From Pleurocapsales cyanobacterium LEGE 10410 (GTDB taxonomy: Bacteria > Cyanobacteriota > Cyanobacteriia > Cyanobacteriales > Xenococcaceae): a DNA stretch of 64,000 nt. The notes under the pieces are model-generated. The model was given only the letters and a program-made list of their open reading frames with translations, did no database searches and was not told where the DNA came from. The stretch is from the NCBI GenBank assembly GCA_015207195.1, contig JADEXJ010000009.1, forward strand, positions 1 through 64,000, written 5' to 3'. The translations under genes were made by a program, and so were the position numbers. Positions 1-9,053 of the stretch are shown piece after piece. Numbering within the stretch: position 1 is the stretch's first letter; each line of letters opens with the position of its first letter.

Positions 1-322
1 CATCTATCTGCTGCTCGAACTTGGCTTCAAAATCAGCAATTAATAGATTGAGTATTTGTTCCTGTTTATTGACTGAATTTTCGATGGTTTTGAACTGTAG
101 AAGAAACGCCCAAAGAGGATCGTTTTTATCCAACTGTTGTTCCTCTTTAAATTCAAGCAGAGACATTACCTCGGACTTGTCTGCCAAATTAGCTAGCTGC
201 TCGATAATAGACGCGGGCGGAGTTTTTGCTAAAACTGGATCGGTATCTGTTGTGGGTTCTAGAGGCAGACTGGGAGGGGGCGGTAAAGGACTATTATCCT
301 GGCTATTCTTATCGTTCATCAT
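1..322 (-). CDS. Hypothetical protein downstream of ParA-like gene (partial)
   Basis: I read an open frame on the minus strand from ATG at 322 that runs off the left edge, so the C-terminus is missing. It starts in the base after the stop of the ParA-like gene (323), which implies translational coupling. The visible product begins with a Pro-rich acidic leader (residues about 10-40) followed by a helical, Glu/Lys/Gln-rich stretch that could be coiled coil. I recognise no family. Position next to a ParA-like ATPase suggests an accessory partition or adaptor role, which is inference only. The plus-strand open frame over the same bases (21-326) is probably a shadow. Confidence 0.6.
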   Translation of the reverse strand, partial: MMNDKNSQDNSPLPPPPSLPLEPTTDTDPVLAKTPPASIIEQLANLADKSEVMSLLEFKEEQQLDKNDPLWAFLLQFKTIENSVNKQEQILNLLIADFEAKFEQQID

Positions 323-1036
323 TTAAGCTGGTTTAGCCAGGGAAAATATTTGGATAAATTTAGCGCATTGATTGTCTAGGTAGGTTTTAAGACGATTGAC
401 TGAAAGCTTACTGCTGGTAGTGCTGCTGATATATTTGGCATAAGCTTTGCCCGAAGTAAAAGTAGCCTCTCTTTCGCCTTTGGGCATAGTAGATAAATCT
501 AACTGCGAGATTTTTTTAGCTATCTTTTTCATGTCTGCATTAAGTTCCTGATTCCACTGGTTGTCGATTCCCTTGTTCTGAACCAAAGTGATTTTGAACG
601 CTGGATAACTATCGACCAAGGTTTTAAGTAGGTTAAGACTAGTGGCATCTCCATTAGACAAGTACCAAAGATAGATCTGAATATTTTCTGCTGCCAAAAA
701 CTCAGCTTGGTTCAGACCATTTTGGGTAAGCCAAAACAGTAATTCCTTGTGAGAATTACTGGGCATATTGACAATGACATCTTGCTTTAATGCCGACTCG
801 TAAATGCGATCGACTTTAATAGCATCGGTACTATGATTGACCATAATTTCATTACAGGCATCAAAAGTAACGTCCGTAATACCTCCATAAAGAGGGGAGA
901 CATCTTGCTTGTCGGGGTCAGCGTCAAAAAGAGTAAATGGTCTGCTGTTCGATGAGTAAAAATGGCATATTAAAGAGCTAAAAAAGCTTTTGCCGATATT
1001 GCCTCGGTTGCCAATAACAAAGTGAATTGTATTCAT
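323..1036 (-). CDS. ParA/MinD-like ATPase
   Basis: The 237-residue product has a P-loop of the deviant ParA type near its N-terminus (GNRGNIGKS, about residues 8-16) and a second motif DADPDKQD about 30 residues later, matching the Walker A-prime region of ParA/MinD ATPases. These proteins position plasmids, chromosomes or protein cargo. ATG at 1036 is preferred because the sequence turns ParA-like exactly there; a TTG at 1087 would add 17 unlike residues. It lies between a LuxR-like regulator gene upstream and a partial gene starting one base past its stop, so all three look like one operon. I see no ParB, so plasmid partition versus another cargo is undecided. Confidence 0.75.
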   Translation of the reverse strand: MNTIHFVIGNRGNIGKSFFSSLICHFYSSNSRPFTLFDADPDKQDVSPLYGGITDVTFDACNEIMVNHSTDAIKVDRIYESALKQDVIVNMPSNSHKELLFWLTQNGLNQAEFLAAENIQIYLWYLSNGDATSLNLLKTLVDSYPAFKITLVQNKGIDNQWNQELNADMKKIAKKISQLDLSTMPKGEREATFTSGKAYAKYISSTTSSKLSVNRLKTYLDNQCAKFIQIFSLAKPA

Positions 1037-1083
1037 AATTTTTCGATTGTTATATAGTTCAGATTTCTTATGGACAAATGAAT

Positions 1084-1749
1084 TCAAGCAATTTGGAATG
1101 CTGACTCGCTCAGGCTTCTATTCAAACCGATACTGTTAGCTAAGGCGATCGCTTCTTGTTTAGTTTGCAGATTCAGGGTTTGGACAATTACTTTCAGGCG
1201 ATAACCAACGTTTAACGCGCTGTAGTTGACTATTTTGCCGATAGTGTTGTGAGTATGACCTTGAGCTACCAAAGCCAAAATACGGCGATCGACTTCTGCC
1301 AACTCTGCTACTGCCTGACGCTGTTTGAGTTTGGATTGAAAAACGTATTGACTGAGCTGCTTTTTGACTTGAGGACAAATAAATACACTACCAACAAAGG
1401 CACACTCCACTGCTAGGGCGAGATTGTGAGGTTCGTTATACTCCAAACTGATGTAGGAACTGTTACAGTTAAGAGCTAGAAGTAAGGAATTGTGGTTAGC
1501 TTTGCGGTCGCAAAGAATCAATTTAGCTCGGTCGAATTCTGCAAGCTGTCTACACTTATCCGAATCTAATATCTTGCCTTCAGCTATCAGCACAAAAGTC
1601 TCTCCTAATTCTTGAAGAAAACTAGCTGATTTTATGCCGTTGAGGTAGTTATTCGCCGTATAAATTTGGTATTTACCAGAGCTAGATAAAAAAGCTTCTA
1701 AGCCCCGAACGATGATGCTATCCGTGTGACAAATTAAGATATGAGCCAT
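1084..1749 (-). CDS. LuxR/NarL-type regulator with degenerate receiver
   Basis: The 221-residue protein has a two-domain response-regulator layout. The C-terminal part (about residues 150-205) resembles a GerE/LuxR helix-turn-helix (VDRRILALVAQGHTHNTIGK). The N-terminal half is the length of a receiver domain and starts with a typical beta strand (HILICHTDSIIVRGLEAFL), but the usual acidic pocket and phospho-acceptor Asp are not clear, so it may be phosphorylation independent. It is the first gene of the ParA-like operon and may autoregulate it. A candidate operator lies in the divergent upstream region. Confidence 0.65.
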   Translation of the reverse strand: MAHILICHTDSIIVRGLEAFLSSSGKYQIYTANNYLNGIKSASFLQELGETFVLIAEGKILDSDKCRQLAEFDRAKLILCDRKANHNSLLLALNCNSSYISLEYNEPHNLALAVECAFVGSVFICPQVKKQLSQYVFQSKLKQRQAVAELAEVDRRILALVAQGHTHNTIGKIVNYSALNVGYRLKVIVQTLNLQTKQEAIALANSIGLNRSLSESAFQIA

Positions 1750-2105
1750 GATTGTAAGCCTGAATAAATTTTAAATATATGTAGATAAAAGATTTTGTTA
1801 AAGCATTGAAACTACAAGCCATTAAAAGTTTTTTAGTCAATCTAGGTTTTGCTGTAACTTCTTATAATGACCTAAGTAGTCTTTCCAATATTATGAATTT
1901 GGGTTCTGGCGATCGCCAGTATGAAGCACGCTTTAAAAGGGTATAGTTTACTATTACTTCGTATAATCCAAAAAGTTTTATCGCAACTTCATATTGCAGA
2001 GTGTTTTAGCCACTATTGTCTTTACCTATAAAGCAATTTATATAAATCAAATACGTCTGACGACGTTATAAATCTGCAATGTAAGAAAGCAAATTTATAT
2101 AAGAG
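1750..2105. other. Divergent intergenic region, 356 bp
   Basis: AT-rich spacer between two divergently transcribed genes. It contains an inverted repeat ACGTC-TGAC-GACGT (2053-2066) flanked on both sides by the direct repeat TATAAATC (2041-2048 and 2067-2074). The arrangement is that of an operator-promoter region, possibly for the LuxR-like protein. I see no ORF or structured RNA here. Confidence 0.4.
2041..2074. promoter_or_regulatory. Candidate operator (inverted repeat within direct repeats)
   Basis: TATAAATC occurs at both edges and ACGTC/GACGT form an inverted repeat with a 4-base spacer in the middle. It lies 32 bases upstream of the gene at 2106. The binding protein is unknown; the adjacent LuxR-like product is a natural candidate. 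Confidence 0.3.
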
Positions 2106-2687
2106 ATGCTATTTGAACGTCCTGAGTTAGAGTCTGGTGAAGAGTTAGAACAGTTGAGCAAAATATTAGAAGCTGAAGAAGGCAATGATGAAGAACGCCC
2201 TAAAGGACTAGCTTCGCGTCGCGATCGCGCAATAGATGAACATTTGACTCAAATAATTCTGAGAAGAGAAGGGGAGTCTAGAAAAGACTATGGAGAGAGG
2301 GTAGATAGATTTATCAGTTATCTTAGGTTTCAAGAGGATACTAGTTATATTACTGCTGAGATTAGCCGACTCAACGCTCTTAAAAAATCGAGAAAAAATC
2401 TGGCAAAAAGGCTGATGAATATGATTTTATATCGGCTTGAGATTAGCAAGGTTAACAAAATAGAAACTAATAAATACAAAATAAGTGTAGTGGGTAAGGG
2501 TGGTAAACAGCCTGTAGAAATTGACTATGATGAAACTCACGATCTAGATCTATTTCCTGAAGAGTTCGTCAAAACCAAAACAGTCAAAACTATCGATAGA
2601 GATGCTATAGCTGCTCATCTAAAGGCTGGTAAGCCATTAACTTGGGCGAGACTAGTAGAACGAGGTAATCGACTGAGTATCAAGTAA
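2106..2687 (+). CDS. Hypothetical charged protein
   Basis: The 193-residue product is highly charged, with an acidic N-terminus (ESGEELEQLSKILEAEEG) and a basic central helix rich in Arg and Lys (residues about 75-110). No transmembrane segment or known motif is visible and I do not recognise the family. Residues around 38-45 (LASRRDRA) are encoded by a GC-rich tract around a HIP1 octamer, possibly a short palindromic insertion like others in this window. It is transcribed away from the ParA-like operon. Confidence 0.55.
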   Translation: MLFERPELESGEELEQLSKILEAEEGNDEERPKGLASRRDRAIDEHLTQIILRREGESRKDYGERVDRFISYLRFQEDTSYITAEISRLNALKKSRKNLAKRLMNMILYRLEISKVNKIETNKYKISVVGKGGKQPVEIDYDETHDLDLFPEEFVKTKTVKTIDRDAIAAHLKAGKPLTWARLVERGNRLSIK

Positions 2688-2761
2688 AAATCTTATTTGT
2701 AACTACATATAAGCGAGCAGTTTTGCCAATTATGATATTAGTCATTAATTAAATTGTTTTA

Positions 2762-3001
2762 ATGATGAATAAAATTAGTAATAATCCAGTTTTTTTGTTG
2801 GATTGGATTCTGTGCTACTTGTTCGGCTTTCTGGCTTTATGCGGGTTTATAGCTGTGTTTTTTGTAGCCGATAAACAATTTCTAGTCGGCTGCACTTTTG
2901 GTTTATCCTTACTTTCTTTAATTTGGTCGCCATTGACCCGTAAAACAGGTTTAGTCAGAGTACTTCTAATTTTGCTGACTATATTTGTTGGTATTTTCTA
3001 A
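2762..3001 (+). CDS. Small two-helix membrane protein
   Basis: The 79-residue product has hydrophobic segments at about residues 12-35 and 40-60, with a third short one at the C-terminus (VRVLLILLTIFVGIF). This fits a small integral membrane protein with two or three helices. ATG at 2762 begins the ORF. It precedes the BrnT/BrnA pair by about 100 bases on the same strand. Function unknown. Confidence 0.45.
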   Translation: MMNKISNNPVFLLDWILCYLFGFLALCGFIAVFFVADKQFLVGCTFGLSLLSLIWSPLTRKTGLVRVLLILLTIFVGIF

Positions 3002-3101
3002 ATAGTGAAGATATCTGCCTCAAGCACCGCTTTTTAAAATTACCAAAATCTAGTTTTAAAAAAGTCTTGATTTCGTATATACAAATAAGTATATTTAAAT
3101 T

Positions 3102-3377
3102 ATGGAATTTGAATGGGACGAGGATAAAAATCAATCTAATAAGATAAAACATAATGTTAGCTTTGAAGAGGCTACAGAAATTTTTCGGTATCCAATGTAC
3201 GAAATTGCTGATACTCGTCGAGACTATGGTGAGGTTAGATATATTGGGATTGGAAGAAATAATCAAATGGTAGTGCTGACAGTAGTGTTTACTGACAGGG
3301 AATCGAGGATTAGAATCATCTCAGCACGCCCAGCTAGCAAAAATGAGAGGAAACTATATTATGAGTATTGTACGTAA
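3102..3377 (+). CDS. brnT: BrnT-family ribonuclease toxin
   Basis: The 91-residue product matches the BrnT pattern: N-terminal FEWDEDKNQSNKIKHNVSFEEA, a central R-G(D/E)-R-Y-IG segment and a C-terminal RIISARPASKNERKLY. BrnT toxins are RelE-fold ribonucleases that cleave mRNA until neutralised by BrnA. Length is normal for the family. The downstream ORF overlaps its 3' end, the usual toxin-first order of brnTA. It probably serves plasmid maintenance. Confidence 0.88.
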   Translation: MEFEWDEDKNQSNKIKHNVSFEEATEIFRYPMYEIADTRRDYGEVRYIGIGRNNQMVVLTVVFTDRESRIRIISARPASKNERKLYYEYCT

Positions 3378-3693
3378 GCATGACAATGAAATACCTCCTA
3401 TGAGCGAGGAGCGAGCTAAAGAAATCCAGTCTATGTCTGATGAGGATATAGATTTTTCCGATATTCCAGAATTAGACGAAGCATTCTTCAAGAACGCTAA
3501 ACTGGTAAAGAGACAACCAAATACGGAAGCAATTTCCATTCGCGTTGATACTGAAACTCTTGAATGGTTTCGCGCCACAGCTAAAAAACATCCAGAAATC
3601 AGAGGCTATCAAACCTTGATTAATGATGTGTTGAGAACATACGTAACTCACCAAACAAATAAAAACAACGACTCTCAACAGTTTCTAACTTAG
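3361..3693 (+). CDS. brnA: BrnA-like antitoxin
   Basis: The product has an acidic N-terminus (SMSDEDIDFSDIPELDEAFF) and a C-terminal ribbon-helix-helix-like region (AISIRVDTETLEWFRATAKK ... YQTLINDVLRTYV), as in BrnA antitoxins, which bind BrnT and repress the operon. I prefer ATG at 3361; one at 3343 would add six residues. Both overlap the end of brnT by 17 or more bases, implying coupled translation. Confidence 0.85.
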   Translation: MSIVRKHDNEIPPMSEERAKEIQSMSDEDIDFSDIPELDEAFFKNAKLVKRQPNTEAISIRVDTETLEWFRATAKKHPEIRGYQTLINDVLRTYVTHQTNKNNDSQQFLT

Positions 3694-3781
3694 AGAAACT
3701 CAGAAAATCTATATTTCTTCGGGTTTCGCGAACGTTATAATCACACTGAAAATAAATAGCTTTTTCCCGAATATAAAGACG

Positions 3782-4384
3782 ATGGTTCATTCAATTAGTT
3801 GTAGCTGTGGCAAGCTTCAAGGTCAGATTAAGAGTGTCAACAATATCAATAGATGTGTTTGTTACTGTGCAGATTGTCAGGCATTTGCTCGCTATCTAAA
3901 CAAGCAAGAGAAAGTTCTCGACGAACATGGCGGAACTAGTATCGTGCAGACCATTCCCGAAAATATTGTCTTTTCTCAGGGCATTGAAAATCTTGCCTGT
4001 ATTCGTTTAAGCAATCGGGGTTTATTGCGGTGGTATGCAGCTTGTTGTCATACTCCGATTGGTAATACTCTAGCGGACGCTAAATTGTCTTTTGTGGGTT
4101 TAGTTCACAGTTGCCTGGGTTCAGATCGGCACTTATTGGACGAGACTTTTGGCTCGATAAGAATGTATCAACATACCGCAGATGCCTTTAGATCAAACAA
4201 ACCTAGAACAAGAGGTGCTTTTCTAGGAACTTTGCGAATATTGGGAATGATTCTTAAAGCCCGCTTGACTGGTGCTTATAAAAACACGCCATTTTTTGTT
4301 TCAGAATCTACTAGCACTCCCATAGCTACTCCCAAAGTTCTTAGTGAGAATGAGCTTGCAGAAGCGATGAAAGTAAAGGATTGA
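3782..4384 (+). CDS. DUF6151/GFA-like zinc-binding protein
   Basis: The 200-residue protein begins SCSCGKLQGQI and continues with CVCYCADCQAF and, near residues 85-92, CCHTPIGNTL. This spacing of Cys pairs is that of the glutathione-dependent formaldehyde-activating (GFA) fold, Mss4-like, and its DUF6151 relatives. Zinc binding is expected; the substrate is not evident. It stands alone, with no operon partner. The family is spread through chromosomes and plasmids and gives little information about context. Confidence 0.65.
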   Translation: MVHSISCSCGKLQGQIKSVNNINRCVCYCADCQAFARYLNKQEKVLDEHGGTSIVQTIPENIVFSQGIENLACIRLSNRGLLRWYAACCHTPIGNTLADAKLSFVGLVHSCLGSDRHLLDETFGSIRMYQHTADAFRSNKPRTRGAFLGTLRILGMILKARLTGAYKNTPFFVSESTSTPIATPKVLSENELAEAMKVKD

Positions 4385-4511
4385 AAATAAATTAAAATGG
4401 CGAGAAAAATATTAACGATCTATTACTGCTTTTACTGCTAGAATATTATTTTTCAGCAACGCCTTTTAATCTTAGTGACTGTGTTTGTTGCTTGCTACTA
4501 TCCAATGATAG

Positions 4512-5708
4512 CTAAAGTTGAATTTTAAAATTAGCGAGTTTAACAAATTCGCCCCAAGCATCAGCCAAACGAATTGGTAAATACTGCTCGATAAATTTGC
4601 TTTGAGCTATGGGAGAAAGATTCAGTTGTTCTAACATTTGAATGCTCATGGCATCGGTATTTAGCAATTCTCCATTCCAATTTTGGAAAAACTGCTGAAT
4701 TGGAGCTTCAATAAACGAAGTACTGCCTCCACAGTAAATTACGCGATCGAGTTGACCCAATGGTGGCAGCATCTCTCGTAACCAGCGCGATAGCAATTGC
4801 CAATATTCGCCGTCAGCCCGCTCGATAGCAGCCGATATTGCAGCTCGTTCCCGCTCCTGATATTTGGGATTGGTGCTACGAATTAGATCTTCAACACGAA
4901 TCTGACTGGTAAAGCCTCGAACAACCTGCTGGCAGTTCTCTCCTACCCCGTAAATAGCTTCCGAGACAATTGCTTTTTGAATATCATGGCGATAAAGACC
5001 GCTACTGTACTCGGCTACAAGATCTAGGTAGTTATAAAAGCCGAGATCGGTAGAATGGGAACTTCGATGATTTAATTTTCCATTTTCAATTAAAAGCAAG
5101 CTGGTATTACGATAACCAAACATTAAGTAGGCACAGGTTTGATTTTTAATCGTATCGGCACTCATAGCACGAGACAGGTAAGAATACACTCCACTACCTT
5201 CTGGTTTAAATCCGAGGCTGCTTTCATTAATCTGATAACTTACCCCACTATAGTTAAAATCCTGTAGAGCCTTTAATAGTTCCGTTTGAATAAACTCTCG
5301 ATCGTTTGTCTCAGACATGGGCAAGAGCATAGTTAACTTGAGCTTAAATTGATTTGGCAAAGACTCCTCGCGAGCGATTTGCCCAATGATTCCTAATGTT
5401 TTGGGAACTAAAGATTCGGATTTTAACTGGCGTATGCTCGACTGTACCTTTGCTTGAATCGCCGAATCACCAACTAAGTAATACTGCTCGTCATCTGGCA
5501 ATTTGACATAGGTTTCTTCTGCGACGGGGGCGATTGCCGTAGGACAGATGACTGAACTGGTAATTGAATATTTGGGTTGACCTCTTCTACCTTTTAAGTG
5601 AATACTTTTAGTACAACTCGTACCAGGATCGATTACTAGAGTTAAGGTTGTGACCTTGGTTTTGGCAGTAGGAGCAATAGTAGTTGAAATGACTTGATTT
5701 GTATTCAT
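4512..5708 (-). CDS. parM: ParM-like actin-family plasmid segregation protein
   Basis: The 398-residue product carries actin/Hsp70 ATPase signatures: phosphate-1 LVIDPGTSCTKSIHL near residues 23-37, a phosphate-2-like CAYLMFGYRNTSLLL near 190, and an adenosine-type VIYCGGSTSFIEA near 322-334. ParM-type proteins polymerise into filaments that push plasmids apart. The gene follows a smaller gene by only 5 bases, matching a parR-parM operon, although here the probable adaptor comes first. It resembles the divergent ParM/Alp-like proteins of cyanobacterial plasmids. Type II segregation is a confident role; the exact subfamily is not. Confidence 0.82.
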   Translation of the reverse strand: MNTNQVISTTIAPTAKTKVTTLTLVIDPGTSCTKSIHLKGRRGQPKYSITSSVICPTAIAPVAEETYVKLPDDEQYYLVGDSAIQAKVQSSIRQLKSESLVPKTLGIIGQIAREESLPNQFKLKLTMLLPMSETNDREFIQTELLKALQDFNYSGVSYQINESSLGFKPEGSGVYSYLSRAMSADTIKNQTCAYLMFGYRNTSLLLIENGKLNHRSSHSTDLGFYNYLDLVAEYSSGLYRHDIQKAIVSEAIYGVGENCQQVVRGFTSQIRVEDLIRSTNPKYQERERAAISAAIERADGEYWQLLSRWLREMLPPLGQLDRVIYCGGSTSFIEAPIQQFFQNWNGELLNTDAMSIQMLEQLNLSPIAQSKFIEQYLPIRLADAWGEFVKLANFKIQL

Positions 5709-5713
5709 GATAA

Positions 5714-6298
5714 TTAAGCACCAGTCTCAGGACTAAAAGTTGCTTGGTATTCTAATTGGCTTACTTCTTCATAAAAGCTGTCGTATATTTGCCATATTTC
5801 TTCTGTCCAGGATTCTTCGTGATCTGGTTGAATTTGTGTCAGAGCTTTGCTTATGACCAAAGGGTCTACACCTTCGGTTAACTGTTGTTTAAAACCATTA
5901 ATAGCGGCTTCTAACTCCTGTAAAATTGTTAGCTCTGGTTCGGCATCTACATGAACGGGGGGCAAAAAACTTGACACTATAGGGTGAGGTAAGTTTAAAG
6001 CTGAAGTAGACGGAGGCTGGTAACTATTGACCAAGCTGATCCCCGTCATAGACTGAATTATTTCTATCTGACTTTTTAGCCTACTTAGAGATTCAATGAC
6101 TATTGCTTTAAAGTCAGGGTCTTCTGGAGATAAGACTAGTGGTAAAAAAAATGTTTCTACTATTTGTTCCACTTTTTGGCGACCATCAAGACAAGAATTC
6201 CCTTTTTGTAAATATTCGATCAGATCCTGAGAATATCGTGAAGACCTAAAGCCCAATCGATAACGGATTGTACTAGATTTTTCCGAAGTGTCAGTCAT
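5714..6298 (-). CDS. Probable ParR-like adaptor
   Basis: The 194-residue product starts with a basic segment IRYRLGFRSSRYSQDLIEYL and a following helix, which could form a ribbon-helix-helix DNA-binding domain as in ParR. The rest is acidic and helical and may contact the ParM-like filament. It is immediately upstream of the ParM-like gene with a 5-base gap. The identification rests mainly on context. The short spacer upstream (6299-6436) would be the place to look for the centromere, but I do not see clear iterons there. Confidence 0.5.
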   Translation of the reverse strand: MTDTSEKSSTIRYRLGFRSSRYSQDLIEYLQKGNSCLDGRQKVEQIVETFFLPLVLSPEDPDFKAIVIESLSRLKSQIEIIQSMTGISLVNSYQPPSTSALNLPHPIVSSFLPPVHVDAEPELTILQELEAAINGFKQQLTEGVDPLVISKALTQIQPDHEESWTEEIWQIYDSFYEEVSQLEYQATFSPETGA

Positions 6299-6436
6299 AA
6301 GAATACGATAAAAGTTGCCCTAACTTAAGCTTTAGTATTGCTCATAAACTCCGTGTCTGATGTGATCCGATAACAGCCTTCAATATAACTATTGCTGACG
6401 CTGAGAATAAATAAAATACTATTTTTAGCTTGTTTT

Positions 6437-7039
6437 ATGCAGCCAATTGTCAAACGTCTGAGATTCAGTGAGAAAACCAGATATCAAATAATTAATATTA
6501 AAACTAAAACCCAAATTCCTACCTATGCTGCTATTTGTCGTTGGGGAATCTGCTACAGTTTGGCTCAAAACAGTGTTCCTTCCCCAGTACCACAAGTGTT
6601 TGATTCCAATTTGGAGATTACTTGGTCAACTTTTGTCGGAGATACTGGTGCAGCTATTCCTGCTGCGGTAATCCAGTTTTGCCATCAACATAATTTGCCT
6701 TTGGATTCAGAATCGATTGAGAGGCAATTTGAACTACATTTGGCTAGAGGAATAGCTTATTTAGTAGGGTTAAAACTGTCTGGAATTGAAGAATTAATCG
6801 GATTAGCTTTGGTAGATCGTTCCACCGAACCAGAAATCAAGACAAAATTATCTTTACCGACCGTAGAAAATGAGGCGATTATTGAAGTAACTGAACCATC
6901 GATGTCTCGACTTAAACCACGAGTAGAGACGAAGTTAAAATCAAATTCGATAAAATTAGTTTGGCACGCACCAGAGAAAGTTACAACAGAGAAAGGCAAA
7001 AAGCGACCTAGCAAGAAGTCTAAAAGTTTCCTTACATAA
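6437..7039 (+). CDS. Orphan DndE-like protein
   Basis: From ATG at 6437 the product begins [20 protein letters not shown], then [20 protein letters not shown], and later [20 protein letters not shown]. This is the pattern of the DndE/DUF1832 family (KRLRFS..., 'R.ALC.SL', 'H..RGV..L'). DndE belongs to phosphorothioate DNA modification with DndB, C and D, none of which is present here. It has an extra C-terminal tail of about 75 residues, basic at the end. A start at 6392 would add 15 hydrophobic residues unlike the family. It may bind nicked or plasmid DNA rather than take part in sulfur modification. Confidence 0.6.
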   Translation: MQPIVKRLRFSEKTRYQIINIKTKTQIPTYAAICRWGICYSLAQNSVPSPVPQVFDSNLEITWSTFVGDTGAAIPAAVIQFCHQHNLPLDSESIERQFELHLARGIAYLVGLKLSGIEELIGLALVDRSTEPEIKTKLSLPTVENEAIIEVTEPSMSRLKPRVETKLKSNSIKLVWHAPEKVTTEKGKKRPSKKSKSFLT

Positions 7040-7084
7040 AGCTTGCGCTTGAGATAACCAAACAATTAACCAACCCTAGATTTG

Positions 7085-7981
7085 ATGTTTAGTTATTCTC
7101 AAGACAAACAAACTCTCCTTGTAAATTCCAATTTTAAAAGCTTAGAACATCAAGGCAACTGCAATCGCTCGCAAGAGCGTCTAATCCAGAGTCTTTTTCT
7201 TTTACCCAAATATTGGAAACTCGTACCTTGTATTGATAAACGACCCTTGGGTAGAAAGTGGCAAGATAATTATTATTCGCCCCAGGCTTTGTTTCGCTCT
7301 TTGTCTCAATTCGGCAAAGTGTGGGTCAGAGGCAAACAAGGTCTGTATTCTACTGTTCCTAATGGTTATAGTCTGTTATGCGGTCATCAATCAGGCAATC
7401 GCCATCTAGTAGCTGTTGATTGTGACTCTCACGAAGCATTAAATTGCTTTGAGCAAATGAGGTTTCCGACCACAGTAAGCTATAGTTCGGGTCGTTCTGG
7501 ACATAGGCAATATTTATATTATGTAGATCGCCCAATCAAGAGCTTTAAGCTGGCAAATGGTTTAGAGATCAGGGGTCGGAATTTACTTTCTACTTTGCCT
7601 CCCTCTGTTCATCCAATGACGGGTAAATATCGCTGGCTAACTGCTCCAGACCGACACAAAATTCCGATCGTATCTAGTCTATGGCTCGATCGGCTCAGAC
7701 CTCTGCCTCAAACAAAAGCGATCGGATCGAGAGCATTTTCTAATAAGACTGTAGAAGAGTTAGTTCATGCCATCAATCCTGTTTATGCAGATATCTATGA
7801 TGACTGGATTCGAGTCGGGATGGCTTTAAAAGATTGGGACGATGGATTATCTGGACTGTGGGATGAGTGGAGTCGTAGTTCGGGTAAGTACAAACCAGGA
7901 GAATGTGATTATCGCTGGTTAACTTTCAATGGCTCTGGTATTACCTTTCGCACTCTTTACTACTACGCCAGGATTGGCTGA
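7085..7981 (+). CDS. Bifunctional primase-polymerase with PriCT-like domain
   Basis: The N-terminal half matches the Prim-Pol fold of plasmid and phage primases: PCIDKRPLGRKWQDN, YSLLCGHQSGNRHLVAVDCD with the catalytic V-D-x-D, then TVSYSSGRSGHRQYLYYV and the LEIRGRNLL segment. The C-terminal part (INPVYADIYDDWIRVGMALK ... WDEWSRSSGKY) matches the PriCT_2 domain usually found behind it. It probably primes plasmid replication. There is no fused helicase domain; the RecD-like helicase at 15.6 kb is separate. TTG at 7082 directly precedes the chosen ATG. Confidence 0.75.
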   Translation: MFSYSQDKQTLLVNSNFKSLEHQGNCNRSQERLIQSLFLLPKYWKLVPCIDKRPLGRKWQDNYYSPQALFRSLSQFGKVWVRGKQGLYSTVPNGYSLLCGHQSGNRHLVAVDCDSHEALNCFEQMRFPTTVSYSSGRSGHRQYLYYVDRPIKSFKLANGLEIRGRNLLSTLPPSVHPMTGKYRWLTAPDRHKIPIVSSLWLDRLRPLPQTKAIGSRAFSNKTVEELVHAINPVYADIYDDWIRVGMALKDWDDGLSGLWDEWSRSSGKYKPGECDYRWLTFNGSGITFRTLYYYARIG

Positions 7982-8098
7982 AGTTCTCTAAAGGGCATGA
8001 CAATCTACTTTTTCATGCAGTTTTTCGTTTTTTCTTCTCCAGAGGATACAGAGGCTTTTGGCTTACGCCTCATAATTGTAAATTACGATAAAACAATT

Positions 8099-8998
8099 AT
8101 GGCTGCTTTGAAAAAGTCTAGAACCAAAACAAGTAAAAATTTTACTACCGTCACCAATAAACTACTAGAACTGATTGAGCGAGGAACAATACCCTGGCAT
8201 CAATCCTGGCATGATATTGGCTATCAAAATTTGATAAGCAAGAAACCCTATTCAGGAATCAATCCTATTTTGTGTCAGATAGACTGTTTGTATTACGGAT
8301 ATTCTAGTCCTTTCTATATTGGTAAGGCTCAATGTAGTGAGAAGGGATGGAGAATCAAGCAAGGATCGAAAGCAAACTGGCTTAGATGGGGAGGCAGTAA
8401 AACAATCACCGAAAAAGTTACTGACGATCGAGGAGAAATTATAGAAAAAGAAAAGTTTATTTGTTCTTTCAAATGGCTGATGGTTTTCAATATCGAGGCG
8501 ATTGATGATAGTCAATCTAAGACTAAAATAGCCGATTTGCTGCCCCATCAAGCTCAAGAGTCCCGCAATGTAAAGGATTTAGCAATTGAAAGTTTTATTG
8601 CTAATCTCAACACAGACATAAAATACGGGGGCAATAAAGCTAGTCACAACTTTACTACTAGTCAAATACAAATGCCTTATCGCGGACAGTTTGTTTCGAG
8701 AGATGGATTTTGGGCAACTTTGTTTCACGAATTAGTTCACAGTACGGCTAAGGAACTCAAACGTTCTTATAGTGGAGATAAAAATGACCCTATTTATCAT
8801 CGAGAAGAATTAGTGGCAGATCTTGGTGCTTCTTTTCTTGGCAATCATTTCGGTCTTGGTAGTACTGAACTAGAACATCATGCCACCTATCTCGAACATT
8901 ATTGGTCGTTATTAAATGCAGATATTAAGGTGTTTTTCCATGCAGTATATGAAGCTCAAAAAGCTGTTCAATATTTATTAGAGATAAGTGGAGTTTAA
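8099..8998 (+). CDS. ArdC-like anti-restriction protein (ssDNA-binding plus metallopeptidase)
   Basis: From ATG at 8099 the 299-residue protein has the ArdC layout. The N-terminal DUF1738 domain (LLELIERGTIPWHQSW ... YSGINPILC ... GWRIKQGSKANW) binds single-stranded DNA. The C-terminal zincin domain has HELVHS at residues 210-215 and EELVADLGA further on as the third zinc ligand. ArdC proteins protect incoming plasmid DNA from restriction during conjugation. A longer ORF start at 7997 adds 34 residues that do not look like the family. It fits with the nearby mobilisation genes. Confidence 0.82.
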   Translation: MAALKKSRTKTSKNFTTVTNKLLELIERGTIPWHQSWHDIGYQNLISKKPYSGINPILCQIDCLYYGYSSPFYIGKAQCSEKGWRIKQGSKANWLRWGGSKTITEKVTDDRGEIIEKEKFICSFKWLMVFNIEAIDDSQSKTKIADLLPHQAQESRNVKDLAIESFIANLNTDIKYGGNKASHNFTTSQIQMPYRGQFVSRDGFWATLFHELVHSTAKELKRSYSGDKNDPIYHREELVADLGASFLGNHFGLGSTELEHHATYLEHYWSLLNADIKVFFHAVYEAQKAVQYLLEISGV

Positions 8999-9053
8999 TT
9001 GAATCCTGGCGGATTGGAATAGTTAAAGTTAATTATTTATCCGCATTTTCAAA

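Noticed and set aside
21-326. Plus-strand ORF at the left edge
   Set aside because: The minus strand has a better frame coupled to the ParA-like gene; the plus-strand product has no features.
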